In this document: positions 17,478 to 26,331 of the stretch, one piece after another
Position numbering within the stretch: the first letter of the stretch is position 1
How the letters are laid out: every line of letters starts with the position of its first letter
Source of the DNA: Fulvivirga ligni
GTDB lineage: Bacteria > Bacteroidota > Bacteroidia > Cytophagales > Cyclobacteriaceae
NCBI RefSeq assembly: GCF_021389935.1
Contig: NZ_CP089979.1
Location: 1,531,001 to 1,595,000, forward strand
DNA: 64,000 nt
Reading direction: 5' to 3'
The notes under the pieces: model-generated
Told to the model about the DNA's origin: nothing
The model's database searches: none
What the model saw: the letters and a program-made list of their open reading frames with translations, nothing else
Translations under genes and position numbers: made by a program

Positions 17478-19739
17478 ATGAAGTCAAGGGTAAGTATCTT
17501 AATATTCATCTTCACCTTTTTCTTCTATCAGCTTCAAGCCCAGGATATTCCCATTGGCACCTGGAGAACTCACTTTTCTTATTATAACACACAGTACATT
17601 GTAGATACACCTGATAGAGTATACGCTTCTTCAGGAAACGGAATCTTTTACATCGATAAATCTGATAATAGTGTTATCCGTTTATCAAGGTTAGATGGTC
17701 TGCAGGGGAATGATGTTTCAGCTCTCGGTTATAATCCAGATTTTAAGGCCCTCTTTATTGGCTATGCTAGCGGCAAGTTGGATGTCATTATCGATGGTGA
17801 AATAAGTAATTATGACCTTACTGCCAACTCTCAGGTCATTGGGTCGAAGAAAATGAATGGTTTCGTGCATCAGGGCATGTTTACTTATGCTTGCACAGAT
17901 TACGGTGTTCTAAAATTCGATATTCAAAAGCTGGAGGTGAAGGAAGTGTATAGAGAAATAGGCACAGACGCCGTTCAAATAGGTGTGTATGATGCCGGCG
18001 TTCTCAACGATTCAATATATGTGCTTTCCGATGAAGGACTTCTTGCCTCCTCTTTGAATGCATCAATCAACCTTTTAGACTATCGCAATTGGGTAAGGCA
18101 TAATTCTGATGAAAATTACCCTTCTGAGCATCCTTCGGTTTTAGCTGTAAAAGAAAATGAGCTACTGTTAGGAGTAGATAATTTGGGGTTATTCGTTTAT
18201 GATGGTAATGGAAGCTGGAACTCACTAGACGCTCTAACTGGTCAGATTTTTAAAGATGCTTCGAGCAATGGCAGCGAAGTGCTAATCTCGTCTGGTCTGT
18301 CCGTGAATAAAATTTCTGGTAATAATAGCCTTGAAACAATCAGCAGTGAACTGATCAAAGCTCCCAATGCTGCTATTCAGGTTAATGAGGAATTATGGAT
18401 CGCTGATGGAGTAAATGGATTATTGATAAATCGATCTGGTTCTTTTGAAAATATTGTGCCAAATGGACCAGTAAGTAATAGTTGTTATAACCTTAAAGCT
18501 GGTAGTAATATGGTGCTATTTGCGCCAGGAGGTTTTAGCTCAGAAATGAAGCCAAGCAATAACGAAAGTGGCTTCTCTATTTTTACTGATGGAGTATGGA
18601 ATAATTACGGTTCCTTATCAGGTGCTGTTGATATTCCTGAATTTCATGATGTTACCAGTGTTGCCTATCAGCCTGAGACGCAGACTATCTATGCTGCATC
18701 TGCCGGCTATGGTCTGCTTAAGCTAAATGCTGACGGTTCTACTAAGGTTATCGATAACACAAGCACTACTTTGCAAAATACTACAGGCGAGGAAAATGGA
18801 GTTTTGATCTCAGACATAGCTACTGTTTATGACGGTGTGTGGGTTTTGAATTATGGAGCAGATGTTCCTCTAAACTTCTTAACCAATGATGGTGATTTGA
18901 TTCAACATCCACTTTCATCTTCTTTGGCCAGATTTGCTGTGCAGGTACTGCCGGTTAATGAAGTTATCTGGTTAAGAGTGCATCCTAATCTTGGAGGCGG
19001 ACTTATCGCTTACAATTATCAAACAAAAGAGACACGTTATCTGGATGATGACATTGGCGATGGAGGCTTAGTTAGCCAAAGAGTAAATGATATAGCGGTA
19101 GATAGAGAAGGCTATATTTGGGCAGCTACTACTGAGGGAATTTCAGTATTTACCAGCCCACTATCCATAATGACTGGCGATGTAGATGCTATAGAGCCCA
19201 TCTATGAGGGACTTCCTTTGTTTTATCAGCAGGAGGTGCTAAGCATCACGGTTGATGGTGGCAATAGAAAATGGATCGGTACCAATAGCGGTGCTCATCT
19301 GTTTAGTGCTGATGGAGATGAAGATATCATATATTTTAATCTAGATAATAGCCCTTTTTCAAATAATAGGATCGATGATATTGCCATAAATAATCAATCC
19401 GGAGAAGTTTTCTTTAGTACATCCGACGGCTTGGTTTCTTACCGGTCTTCATCATCTGAATCAACTGATAAGCATGCTGATGTTAAGGTTTTTCCTAACC
19501 CGGTAAACAGAGACTTTAAAGGGCAGGTAGGTATTTCGGGGCTTGCTCAAGATGCGCAGGTGAAAATTACTGATGTTAGTGGCAAGCTCATCTGGCAAAC
19601 GCAGGCCAACGGAGGCACAGCTTCCTGGAATGTGAATGATTATAATGGTAGCAGGGTAAGTACCGGCATATATCTGGTGTTCAGCTCTACAGCTGATGGT
19701 GACGATACTTTTGTTGCTAAAATTGCAGTGGTTAATTAG
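17478..19739 (+). CDS. porZ: Type IX secretion system protein PorZ-like (two beta-propellers plus CTD)
   Basis: The product is 753 residues with a signal peptide (residues 1-21, cleaved after QAQ). The mature N-terminus DIPIGTWRTHFSYYN is characteristic of PorZ. Repeated propeller blades (for example VYASSGNGIFYID, IWAATTEGISVF, KWIGTNSGAHLF) cover residues 25-660. The C-terminal ~80 residues are a type A T9SS sorting domain (VFPNPVNRDF ... GIYLVFSS). PorZ sits on the cell surface and, in Porphyromonas, helps deliver anionic LPS to the PorU sortase. A general two-component-regulator-propeller protein with CTD is the alternative. It lies between tdk and recO; the gene is 17 bases from recO. 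Confidence 0.75.
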   Translation: MKSRVSILIFIFTFFFYQLQAQDIPIGTWRTHFSYYNTQYIVDTPDRVYASSGNGIFYIDKSDNSVIRLSRLDGLQGNDVSALGYNPDFKALFIGYASGKLDVIIDGEISNYDLTANSQVIGSKKMNGFVHQGMFTYACTDYGVLKFDIQKLEVKEVYREIGTDAVQIGVYDAGVLNDSIYVLSDEGLLASSLNASINLLDYRNWVRHNSDENYPSEHPSVLAVKENELLLGVDNLGLFVYDGNGSWNSLDALTGQIFKDASSNGSEVLISSGLSVNKISGNNSLETISSELIKAPNAAIQVNEELWIADGVNGLLINRSGSFENIVPNGPVSNSCYNLKAGSNMVLFAPGGFSSEMKPSNNESGFSIFTDGVWNNYGSLSGAVDIPEFHDVTSVAYQPETQTIYAASAGYGLLKLNADGSTKVIDNTSTTLQNTTGEENGVLISDIATVYDGVWVLNYGADVPLNFLTNDGDLIQHPLSSSLARFAVQVLPVNEVIWLRVHPNLGGGLIAYNYQTKETRYLDDDIGDGGLVSQRVNDIAVDREGYIWAATTEGISVFTSPLSIMTGDVDAIEPIYEGLPLFYQQEVLSITVDGGNRKWIGTNSGAHLFSADGDEDIIYFNLDNSPFSNNRIDDIAINNQSGEVFFSTSDGLVSYRSSSSESTDKHADVKVFPNPVNRDFKGQVGISGLAQDAQVKITDVSGKLIWQTQANGGTASWNVNDYNGSRVSTGIYLVFSSTADGDDTFVAKIAVVN

Positions 19740-19756
19740 TCAGAGATTCTCGCATT

Positions 19757-20419
19757 ATGCTTCACAAAACTCAAGGCGTAGTTTTTAAATATTTTAAATA
19801 TAGAGATACCTCTATAATCGTTAAAATATTCACCAGAGAGTTTGGCATTCAAACATATATAGTTAATGGTGTGAGGAGTAAATCTGCCCGAAGTAGAATA
19901 GCTCTTTATCAGCCACTGACACTATTAGATTTAGTAGTTTATAGAAAAAACGGAGCGGAGATAAACCGTATTTCTGAGGTGAAATGTAATCATCCATTCC
20001 AAACGCTCTCCACGGATATCAAGAAAACCTCTATAGCTATTTTTTTGGCAGAAATTTTGTATAAATGCGTGAAAGAGGAAGAAGAAGATGTTTCTGATCT
20101 TTTTGATTTTATATACCACAGTATAGAAATGTTTGATCATATAAATACTGGTTATGAAAACTTTCATCTCCAGTTTTTATTGAAGTTGGCGCGCTATCTG
20201 GGCTTCGGATTAGATTCTCCCGAAGAGCACTTTCTTACAGTGGATCCTGAAGAATTAAATATTCTTAAAACACTGGTTTACAATTCTTATGAGGAGGGAA
20301 TAAAGATATCAAATGCCCAACGAAGAGCATTGTTAGACCAAATAATAAGATTTTATAAGGTGCATGTAGAGACACTGAAAGAAATTAATTCCCTTCAGGT
20401 TTTGAAAGAAATCTTATAA
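19757..20419 (+). CDS. recO: DNA repair protein RecO
   Basis: The 220-residue product loads RecA with RecR and RecF at gaps coated with SSB. The N-terminal OB fold is recognisable (TQGVVFKYFKYRDTSIIVKIFTREFG...), then a helical C-terminal domain. The four-cysteine zinc motif found in some RecO proteins is absent, and the protein is slightly short (E. coli 242), as in many Bacteroidota. The gene follows porZ. Confidence 0.88.
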   Translation: MLHKTQGVVFKYFKYRDTSIIVKIFTREFGIQTYIVNGVRSKSARSRIALYQPLTLLDLVVYRKNGAEINRISEVKCNHPFQTLSTDIKKTSIAIFLAEILYKCVKEEEEDVSDLFDFIYHSIEMFDHINTGYENFHLQFLLKLARYLGFGLDSPEEHFLTVDPEELNILKTLVYNSYEEGIKISNAQRRALLDQIIRFYKVHVETLKEINSLQVLKEIL

Positions 20420-20465
20420 TATTTTATATAATTTTATAACTTAATTATCTAAACCAAAAAATGTC

Positions 20466-21116
20466 ATGAAGAAAATTCACTGGTTACTTAGCTTGTTATT
20501 GATGGTTTCGGCACTTGCAAATGCCCAGACAGATAATAAACTACTATACGGATCTGAAAAAGTAGTATGGTGCGGACTAGATTACTCTAAAGTAAAATGT
20601 ATTGGAGCAGAAGGTTTTACAGACCCTGATAATATTGTAGATACTTATTTTAATGGCTGGAATAAATTAGTTCAATCAGAAGCAACAAGATATGATGTAA
20701 AGAAGCTTTATGGATTTGAAGGTAAGGTTACTGATCTCAGTGTAGTAGAGAAAAGAAATGAAATGCCAAAAGCAGATGATCTGGTTATCGATGATAGCTA
20801 TTCGTTTGAGGATGGTACAGTGGAGGAGATTATTTCTACTTACAAACTTGAGAAAGCTGATAGCGGATTAGGCTTGGTTTACATTTTTGAATCACTGAAT
20901 AAAACCGAACAAGCTGCGCATGTTTATGTGGTATTCTTTGATATTGCTTCTAAGAAAATATTGTGGTCAAACAAATATGAAGCTAAAGCCGGTGGTTTCG
21001 GATTTAGAAACTATTGGGCTAGAACAGTATTAGAAGCCATGGAAGAAAGCGGCGACGTATACAGTAAAGAAAAAAAGAAATTCGAAAAGGAAAATTATAA
21101 GCTAAGCAGAGCCTAG
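20466..21116 (+). CDS. Secreted protein of unknown function
   Basis: The product is 216 residues with a clear Sec signal peptide (MKKIHWLLSLLLMVSALANAQ). The mature part is mixed alpha/beta with an early cysteine pair (WCGLDYSKVKC) that might form a disulfide. It has a charged, lysine-rich C-terminus. I do not recognise the family. It is expected in the periplasm or outer membrane. It converges on the pigment-cluster oxidoreductase, and both genes end in the same CTAG. Confidence 0.7.
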   Translation: MKKIHWLLSLLLMVSALANAQTDNKLLYGSEKVVWCGLDYSKVKCIGAEGFTDPDNIVDTYFNGWNKLVQSEATRYDVKKLYGFEGKVTDLSVVEKRNEMPKADDLVIDDSYSFEDGTVEEIISTYKLEKADSGLGLVYIFESLNKTEQAAHVYVVFFDIASKKILWSNKYEAKAGGFGFRNYWARTVLEAMEESGDVYSKEKKKFEKENYKLSRA

Positions 21117-22351
21117 CTTATAATCTTTAATATGTTGCTCAGTACGCGCTGAGGTTTTGTTACAAACGGATTAGTTTTATCCCAAACATAACCAGCGAGT
21201 ACTGAGCATATTTGTTTTCTAATCTTATCGTTAGCATTAGGGCTAAAGAAAATGGTTGGTAAGGTGCCGTCATACCATGCTTCTATAAATGTTTTGAAAA
21301 CTTTCACCCCATCTTTAATATAGTTGGAGTAATCATCTTCCCAGTTAGCATCTTCGCCTTCAAATTCTTTTATAATCAACTCGGCTGCTCTGGCTCCGGA
21401 TTCGGTGGCTAAAGTTACACCTGAAGAAAAAACAGGGTCAATAAAGCCTGATGCATTTCCAGTAAGGGCATAACCCTTTCCATATAGCTGTTTTACGGCC
21501 GAAGAATATCCAATTATTTTCCTCGGTTCAAATTTAAACTCATGATTAGAGAACCTTTCATTTAATGCGGCTATTTCATTGATCCAGTTTTTCATCTGCT
21601 CATCCAGGCTACCTTCAAATTTGTTAATGCTTTCGGCACTGCCCACCACACCTACGGATGTAGAACCATCTGCAAAAGGTATAACCCAAGCCCATACATC
21701 TATATCATGAACTACTATTATAATTCTCTGTCTTTCAGGGTCAGTAGAGGAAGACTGGCTATCGATGTGTGTAAATAATGAGGCCCTTGCCGGTATGTCA
21801 GATGGGGCATCTAGATCTAACAATCTTGGTAAGACCCTGCCAAATCCGCTGGCGTCTATTATATATTTAGCTTTTATTTGGTGTTCTTCACCTTTAGTAT
21901 TTCTTACTGTAGTTATGGACGTGCCGTCTTCATGAATAACTACATCAGTCACTTCAGTTTCATAGTCTAAGGGTACGTCACGATTTTGTACTTCATCAGC
22001 TAAAACTTTATCAAAGCAGCTTCTTTGCACCTGCCAGGTCCAGCTCCACCCTTTGGTATATTGTTGTGAAAAGTCAAAGTCACAAGTGCTATCCCCTTGA
22101 ACGAACTTAGCCCCAAATTTCTTTTGGAATGAATTCTTCTCAATAGCGCCAATCAGCCCGGCCTTGTCGAAATTCTCCATGCATCGGGGCAAAAGGCTTT
22201 CTCCTATCACAAACCTTGGAAAGCACTGTTTCTCAACAATATGGACCTTGTAGCCTTTTTTTTGTAAAATTGCGGCGGCAACCGTTCCGGAAGGACCGGC
22301 GCCTATGATTAAAACATCAATAGATTCTGTTTTGATTTGATTGTCAGACAT
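21113..22351 (-). CDS. FAD-dependent oxidoreductase of the halogenase/monooxygenase family
   Basis: The 412-residue product belongs to the flavin-dependent halogenase-like group. It has the FAD Rossmann motif IIGAGPSGTVAA (15-26), the EKQCFPRFVIGESLLPR segment, and WAWVIPF, which is the WxWxIP motif of halogenases and related single-component enzymes. A C-terminal helical region shared with tryptophan-halogenase-like proteins follows. It is the only minus-strand gene of the pigment cluster and is divergent from the ammonia-lyase gene across 137 bases. Related enzymes in flexirubin clusters may chlorinate or hydroxylate the aryl ring; which applies here is not decided by the sequence. Confidence 0.75.
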   Translation of the reverse strand: MSDNQIKTESIDVLIIGAGPSGTVAAAILQKKGYKVHIVEKQCFPRFVIGESLLPRCMENFDKAGLIGAIEKNSFQKKFGAKFVQGDSTCDFDFSQQYTKGWSWTWQVQRSCFDKVLADEVQNRDVPLDYETEVTDVVIHEDGTSITTVRNTKGEEHQIKAKYIIDASGFGRVLPRLLDLDAPSDIPARASLFTHIDSQSSSTDPERQRIIIVVHDIDVWAWVIPFADGSTSVGVVGSAESINKFEGSLDEQMKNWINEIAALNERFSNHEFKFEPRKIIGYSSAVKQLYGKGYALTGNASGFIDPVFSSGVTLATESGARAAELIIKEFEGEDANWEDDYSNYIKDGVKVFKTFIEAWYDGTLPTIFFSPNANDKIRKQICSVLAGYVWDKTNPFVTKPQRVLSNILKIIS

Positions 22352-22488
22352 ATATAGAAAAAATACAACGTATAATTAGCTAAAAAATTTCAATTTAAAA
22401 CTTTGTATGGTAATACCTTCAAAATTTGTTTTGTAATTTACCGGCGAATTAAAGTAAATTTCGATTTTTTTAAAAACATTTCATATTA

Positions 22489-24027
22489 ATGGTAGAAATA
22501 GAAGTTGGCTCCTTGTCACTAGCTGATATTGAAAAGGTGGTCTTTGGGCAGACAAAAGTTGAGTTATCTAAGAAAACGATAGAGGTAATACAAGAGAGTC
22601 ATAATTTTTTGAGCGACTTCTCTAAAAACAAAGTTATCTACGGTATCAATACCGGCTTTGGCCCTATGGCTCAGTATAAAATTGATGAAGCAGATCAGAA
22701 AGAATTGCAGTTCAATCTTATAAGAAGTCATTGTTCAGGTCAAGGCGAGTTGATAGATCCTGCTTCTGTAAAAGCTTCTATGCTGGCCAGATTAAATACT
22801 TTATCATTAGGCTTTTCCGGAGTTGATAAGTCTGCTATTGATGTTTTAATCAACCTAATTAACCATGATGTAACACCTGTTATATTTAAACATGGTGGAG
22901 TAGGAGCGAGTGGAGACTTGGTGCAGCTGGCACATTTAGCATTGGTAATGATTGGTGAAGGTGAAGTAGTATATAAAGGAGAAAGACAGCCTACTGCCGA
23001 TGTTTTTAAAAAGCTGGATATAAAGCCAATGCAAATCACATTACGTGAAGGGCTTGCCGTAATGAACGGTACCAGCGTAATGACTGGAATAGGTATAGTA
23101 AACTCGCTTAATGCTGAAAGAGCACTAAGCTGGTCAGTAGCTATATCAGCCATGATCTGCGAAATGGTTGATTCTTATGATGATTACTTCTCACCTCAGC
23201 TCAATCAGGCCAAGAAGCATCAGGGGCAGCAGCATGTTGCATCTCTTATGAGAGGCATTATGGAAGACAGTAAGTATATCCGTAAAAGAGAAAAGCAGCT
23301 GTATGATACCCTGGTAGAAGAAGAAGTAATTGATAATAAAGTTCAGGAATACTATTCTTTAAGATGTGTACCGCAAATTGTAGGTGCCATCTATGAAACC
23401 ATAAAAGAAGCACAGAAGCTATTAGTAGAAGAGGTGAATTCTGCCAATGACAACCCAATAGTAGACGCTAGGAATAAGAACGTTTATCATGGTGGTAACT
23501 TTCATGGAGACTATGTAGCCTTTGAAATGGACAAGCTAAAAATAGCTATCACAAAGCTTTCTATGCTGGCAGAAAGACAGCTTAACTTTTTGATGAATCC
23601 TCACCTAAATGGAATTTTACCTCCTTTTGCCAACCTTGGTAAATTAGGATTTAATTTTGGAATGCAAGGTGTTCAGTTTACAGCTACTTCTACCACAGCA
23701 GAAAATCAAATGCTTTCTAACCCAATGTACATTCATAGCATCCCGAATAACAATGATAATCAGGATATTGTGAGTATGGGAACCAATGCCGCCAGCTGTG
23801 CCGCCAGGGTAATTGAAAATACTTTCGAGGTTTTGGCTATAGAGGTGGTATCAGTGGTTCAGGCATTGGATCATTTACAGAAGACTGATGGTCTTTCTTC
23901 TCATAGCAAAGAGATATATAATAAGATTAGAGAAATAGTACCAGTGTTCAGTGATGATTACCCTCTTTACAACAAAATAAAGGAGGTGAAATTCTACATG
24001 ATGAAAAATTCTTTATTGAACGTGTAG
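22489..24027 (+). CDS. Aromatic amino acid ammonia-lyase, probably tyrosine ammonia-lyase
   Basis: The 512-residue product belongs to the HAL/PAL/TAL family. The self-cyclising MIO cofactor triad is A140-S141-G142 within GGVGASGDLVQL. It also has the family loop YGINTGFGP near the N-terminus and NSANDNPI and NPMYIHSIPNNNDNQDIVSMG in the second half. These stretches closely resemble the characterised Flavobacterium johnsoniae tyrosine ammonia-lyase as I recall it. The reaction would be tyrosine to 4-coumarate plus ammonia, supplying the aryl starter of the polyene. Automatic annotation may call it histidine ammonia-lyase, but no hut genes are nearby. It opens the plus-strand pigment operon; no strong TAnnTTTG promoter is seen in the 137-base leader. 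Confidence 0.88.
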   Translation: MVEIEVGSLSLADIEKVVFGQTKVELSKKTIEVIQESHNFLSDFSKNKVIYGINTGFGPMAQYKIDEADQKELQFNLIRSHCSGQGELIDPASVKASMLARLNTLSLGFSGVDKSAIDVLINLINHDVTPVIFKHGGVGASGDLVQLAHLALVMIGEGEVVYKGERQPTADVFKKLDIKPMQITLREGLAVMNGTSVMTGIGIVNSLNAERALSWSVAISAMICEMVDSYDDYFSPQLNQAKKHQGQQHVASLMRGIMEDSKYIRKREKQLYDTLVEEEVIDNKVQEYYSLRCVPQIVGAIYETIKEAQKLLVEEVNSANDNPIVDARNKNVYHGGNFHGDYVAFEMDKLKIAITKLSMLAERQLNFLMNPHLNGILPPFANLGKLGFNFGMQGVQFTATSTTAENQMLSNPMYIHSIPNNNDNQDIVSMGTNAASCAARVIENTFEVLAIEVVSVVQALDHLQKTDGLSSHSKEIYNKIREIVPVFSDDYPLYNKIKEVKFYMMKNSLLNV

Positions 24028-24105
24028 TCAATTATTGGAAGTGAAATATTATATGAATAAATTGCAAATCCTTTTGTTGGAACGAAAAATTGAATTTTTA
24101 GGGGT

Positions 24106-24831
24106 ATGAACTACGCATTAGTGACGGGGGGATCCAGAGGTATAGGAAGAGCCATTTGTATTCAATTGGCCCGTCAAGGTTTTAATATTATTATCAATTA
24201 TTCATCTAATAAACAGGCTGCTGAAGAGGCTAAATCTGCTGTGGAAGCAGAAGGCCAGCAAGCCGAACTTATTCCATTCAATGTAGCGGATAGAGAAGCC
24301 AGCCGAAAGGCAATGGAGGACTGGTTTGCTCAAAATCCTGATAAGAAGGTAGAAGTACTGGTAAATAATGCCGGTATCAGAAAAGATAACCTTATGATTT
24401 GGATGAAAGATGAGGAGTGGGATGATGTATTAGATATTAGCCTTGGAGGTTTTTATAATGTTACCAAAAGTGTTTTACCAGAAATGGTGAAAGCCAAGAA
24501 AGGTAAAATTGTAAACGTAGTTTCTCTTTCTGGTTTAAAAGGATTGCCTGGGCAAACTAACTACTCAGCTGCTAAAGCGGCTGTAATTGGTGCTACAAAA
24601 GCGCTAGCTCAGGAAGTAGCTAGAAGAAATATAAGCGTTAATGCTGTTGCTCCAGGTTTTATAAAAACGGAGATGACAGAAGATATTGACGAGAAAGAAT
24701 TTAAAGGTATTATCCCAATGAGAAGGTTTGGTTCTGCTGAAGAAGTGGCCAGTGTGGTGGGCTTCTTAGCGTCAGATGCCTCTTCTTACATTACGGGAGA
24801 GACCATATCAATTAATGGAGGTCTATATTAG
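24106..24831 (+). CDS. 3-oxoacyl-ACP reductase (FabG-like ketoreductase)
   Basis: The 241-residue short-chain dehydrogenase has the NADPH loop TGGSRGIG (7-14), the NNAG motif, a catalytic Ser near 140 (VSLSG), and Y153-x3-K157. The C-terminal ITGETISINGGLY is typical of FabG. In the cluster it is the only ketoreductase, so it should serve every elongation round of polyene synthesis (the ApeQ role in E. coli aryl-polyene clusters, by analogy). It lies 78 bases after the ammonia-lyase gene and 15 bases before the first ketosynthase. Confidence 0.9.
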   Translation: MNYALVTGGSRGIGRAICIQLARQGFNIIINYSSNKQAAEEAKSAVEAEGQQAELIPFNVADREASRKAMEDWFAQNPDKKVEVLVNNAGIRKDNLMIWMKDEEWDDVLDISLGGFYNVTKSVLPEMVKAKKGKIVNVVSLSGLKGLPGQTNYSAAKAAVIGATKALAQEVARRNISVNAVAPGFIKTEMTEDIDEKEFKGIIPMRRFGSAEEVASVVGFLASDASSYITGETISINGGLY

Positions 24832-24846
24832 TCAAGTTGGATTTAG

Positions 24847-26067
24847 ATGAAAAGAGTTGTTATTACTGGTATCGGTATTTACTCATGTATAGGCAGAAAC
24901 CTGGAAGAAGTAAAGGACTCTCTATATCATGGTAAGTCGGGCATAGGTCTTGATCCCGAAAGAAAAGAAATGGGCTTTCGCTCATCTCTAACAGGTATAT
25001 TAGAAAAACCTGTTCTAAAAGAAATGCTCTCTCGGAGGCAGCGTATTGGCTTGGCTGAACAAGGAGAGTATGCATACATGTCTACTAAAGAAGCCATGAA
25101 AGAGGCTAATATTGACGAAGACTTTCTTGCTAATGGTAATGTAGGTATCATTTTCGGAAATGATAGCTCAGCCAAACCTTGTATAGAGGCGGTAGATACA
25201 TTGAGGTTGAAAAAAGATACTACCCTTATTGGTAGTGGTTCTATTTTTCAGTCAATGAACAGTACCGTAACCATGAACTTGTCCACCATATTTAAACTTA
25301 AAGGCATCAACCTTACGGTAAGTGCCGCTTGTGCCAGTGGATCTCACTCTATTGGCTTAGGTTATATGATGATTAAGAGTGGTTTGCAAGACAGAATAAT
25401 CTGTGGTGGAGCCCAGGAAGTAAACTACCAGTCTATGGGTAGTTTCGATGGCTTAGGTACTTTTTCTATGGAAGAAGGTGCCCCTGAGACAGCTTCAAGG
25501 CCGTTTGATAAAGGTAGAGATGGCTTGGTGCCAAGTGGAGGTGCCGCTACCGTTATCATAGAGAGCTTAGAGTCTGCGCAGGCTAGAGGTGCGAAGATCT
25601 ATGGAGAAATATTAGGTTATGGATTCTCTTCTAATGGAGATCATATTTCTCACCCAAATATAGACGGACCATCTAAGTCATTAGAAATGGCCCTGCAACA
25701 GGCTAACGTAAAACCTTCTGATATTGAGTATATTAACGCCCACGCCACTTCTACTTTGGCGGGTGACCTTAACGAGGGAAAAGCTATACTCAATGTATTT
25801 GGTGATACCCAACCTTATTTAAGCTCTACCAAGTCTATGACGGGACATGAGATGTGGATGGCCGGAGCCAGTGAGGTGGTGTATTCATTGCTAATGATGC
25901 ACAATGGATTCATAGCACCAAACATTAACCTTAAGAACCCTGAGGATGAACTTAAAGGCCTCAATTTTGCGTTTGAAACGGTGAAAAAAGATTTTAATTT
26001 ATTTTTGTCTAATTCATTTGGATTTGGCGGAACAAATAGCAGCTTAATCATTAAGAAATTTGATTAA
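24847..26067 (+). CDS. Beta-ketoacyl-ACP synthase (FabF-like), first of three
   Basis: The 406-residue condensing enzyme has the complete Cys-His-His set: C162 (SAACAS), H299 (NAHATS) and H334 (TGHEM). The C-terminal SNSFGFGGTNSSLI is the usual thiolase-fold end. It is closest to the FabB/FabF-type synthases of type II polyketide and aryl-polyene systems (an ApeR-like role is possible). The second His motif reads GHEMWMAG, where most have GHTLGAAG. It is followed by an acyl carrier protein gene after 15 bases. Confidence 0.9.
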   Translation: MKRVVITGIGIYSCIGRNLEEVKDSLYHGKSGIGLDPERKEMGFRSSLTGILEKPVLKEMLSRRQRIGLAEQGEYAYMSTKEAMKEANIDEDFLANGNVGIIFGNDSSAKPCIEAVDTLRLKKDTTLIGSGSIFQSMNSTVTMNLSTIFKLKGINLTVSAACASGSHSIGLGYMMIKSGLQDRIICGGAQEVNYQSMGSFDGLGTFSMEEGAPETASRPFDKGRDGLVPSGGAATVIIESLESAQARGAKIYGEILGYGFSSNGDHISHPNIDGPSKSLEMALQQANVKPSDIEYINAHATSTLAGDLNEGKAILNVFGDTQPYLSSTKSMTGHEMWMAGASEVVYSLLMMHNGFIAPNINLKNPEDELKGLNFAFETVKKDFNLFLSNSFGFGGTNSSLIIKKFD

Positions 26068-26082
26068 TACTTTTACAAAGTG

Positions 26083-26331
26083 ATGAACAACGAAGAGATA
26101 ATTGAAAAAATAAACGGCTTTCTGGTAGATGAGTTTGAAGTGGAGCCGGAAGTAATAGAGCCAGAGGCCAACCTAAAAGAGACCCTTGATCTCGATAGCC
26201 TTGATTACGTAGACTTAGTAGTAGAGATAGAGAGCAACTTTGGCTTTAAAGTTAGTCCTGAAGACTTTGCCGGTATTATTACTTTTCAGGATTTCTACGA
26301 TTATGTAATTCAAAAAGCAGAGGCAGCGTAA
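26083..26331 (+). CDS. Acyl carrier protein 1
   Basis: This is an 82-residue ACP. I start at the ATG at 26083; a GTG directly before it (26080) would add only one residue. The phosphopantetheine site is Ser39 in DLDSLDYVDLV. It is acidic and helical as expected. It carries the growing polyene on its thiol arm. The stop overlaps the next ATG (TAATG), coupling it to the acyltransferase gene. No phosphopantetheinyl transferase gene is in the window. Confidence 0.92.
   Translation: MNNEEIIEKINGFLVDEFEVEPEVIEPEANLKETLDLDSLDYVDLVVEIESNFGFKVSPEDFAGIITFQDFYDYVIQKAEAA

Noticed and set aside
22352-22488. Promoters for the divergent pigment genes
   Set aside because: Several TTTG motifs occur on both strands but none has a matching TAnnTTTG at 19-21 bases; the best are one or more mismatches away. 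No element was called.
22489-24027. Calling the ammonia-lyase hutH
   Set aside because: The family is right, but there are no hutU, hutI or other histidine degradation genes, and the motifs and pigment context fit tyrosine ammonia-lyase.
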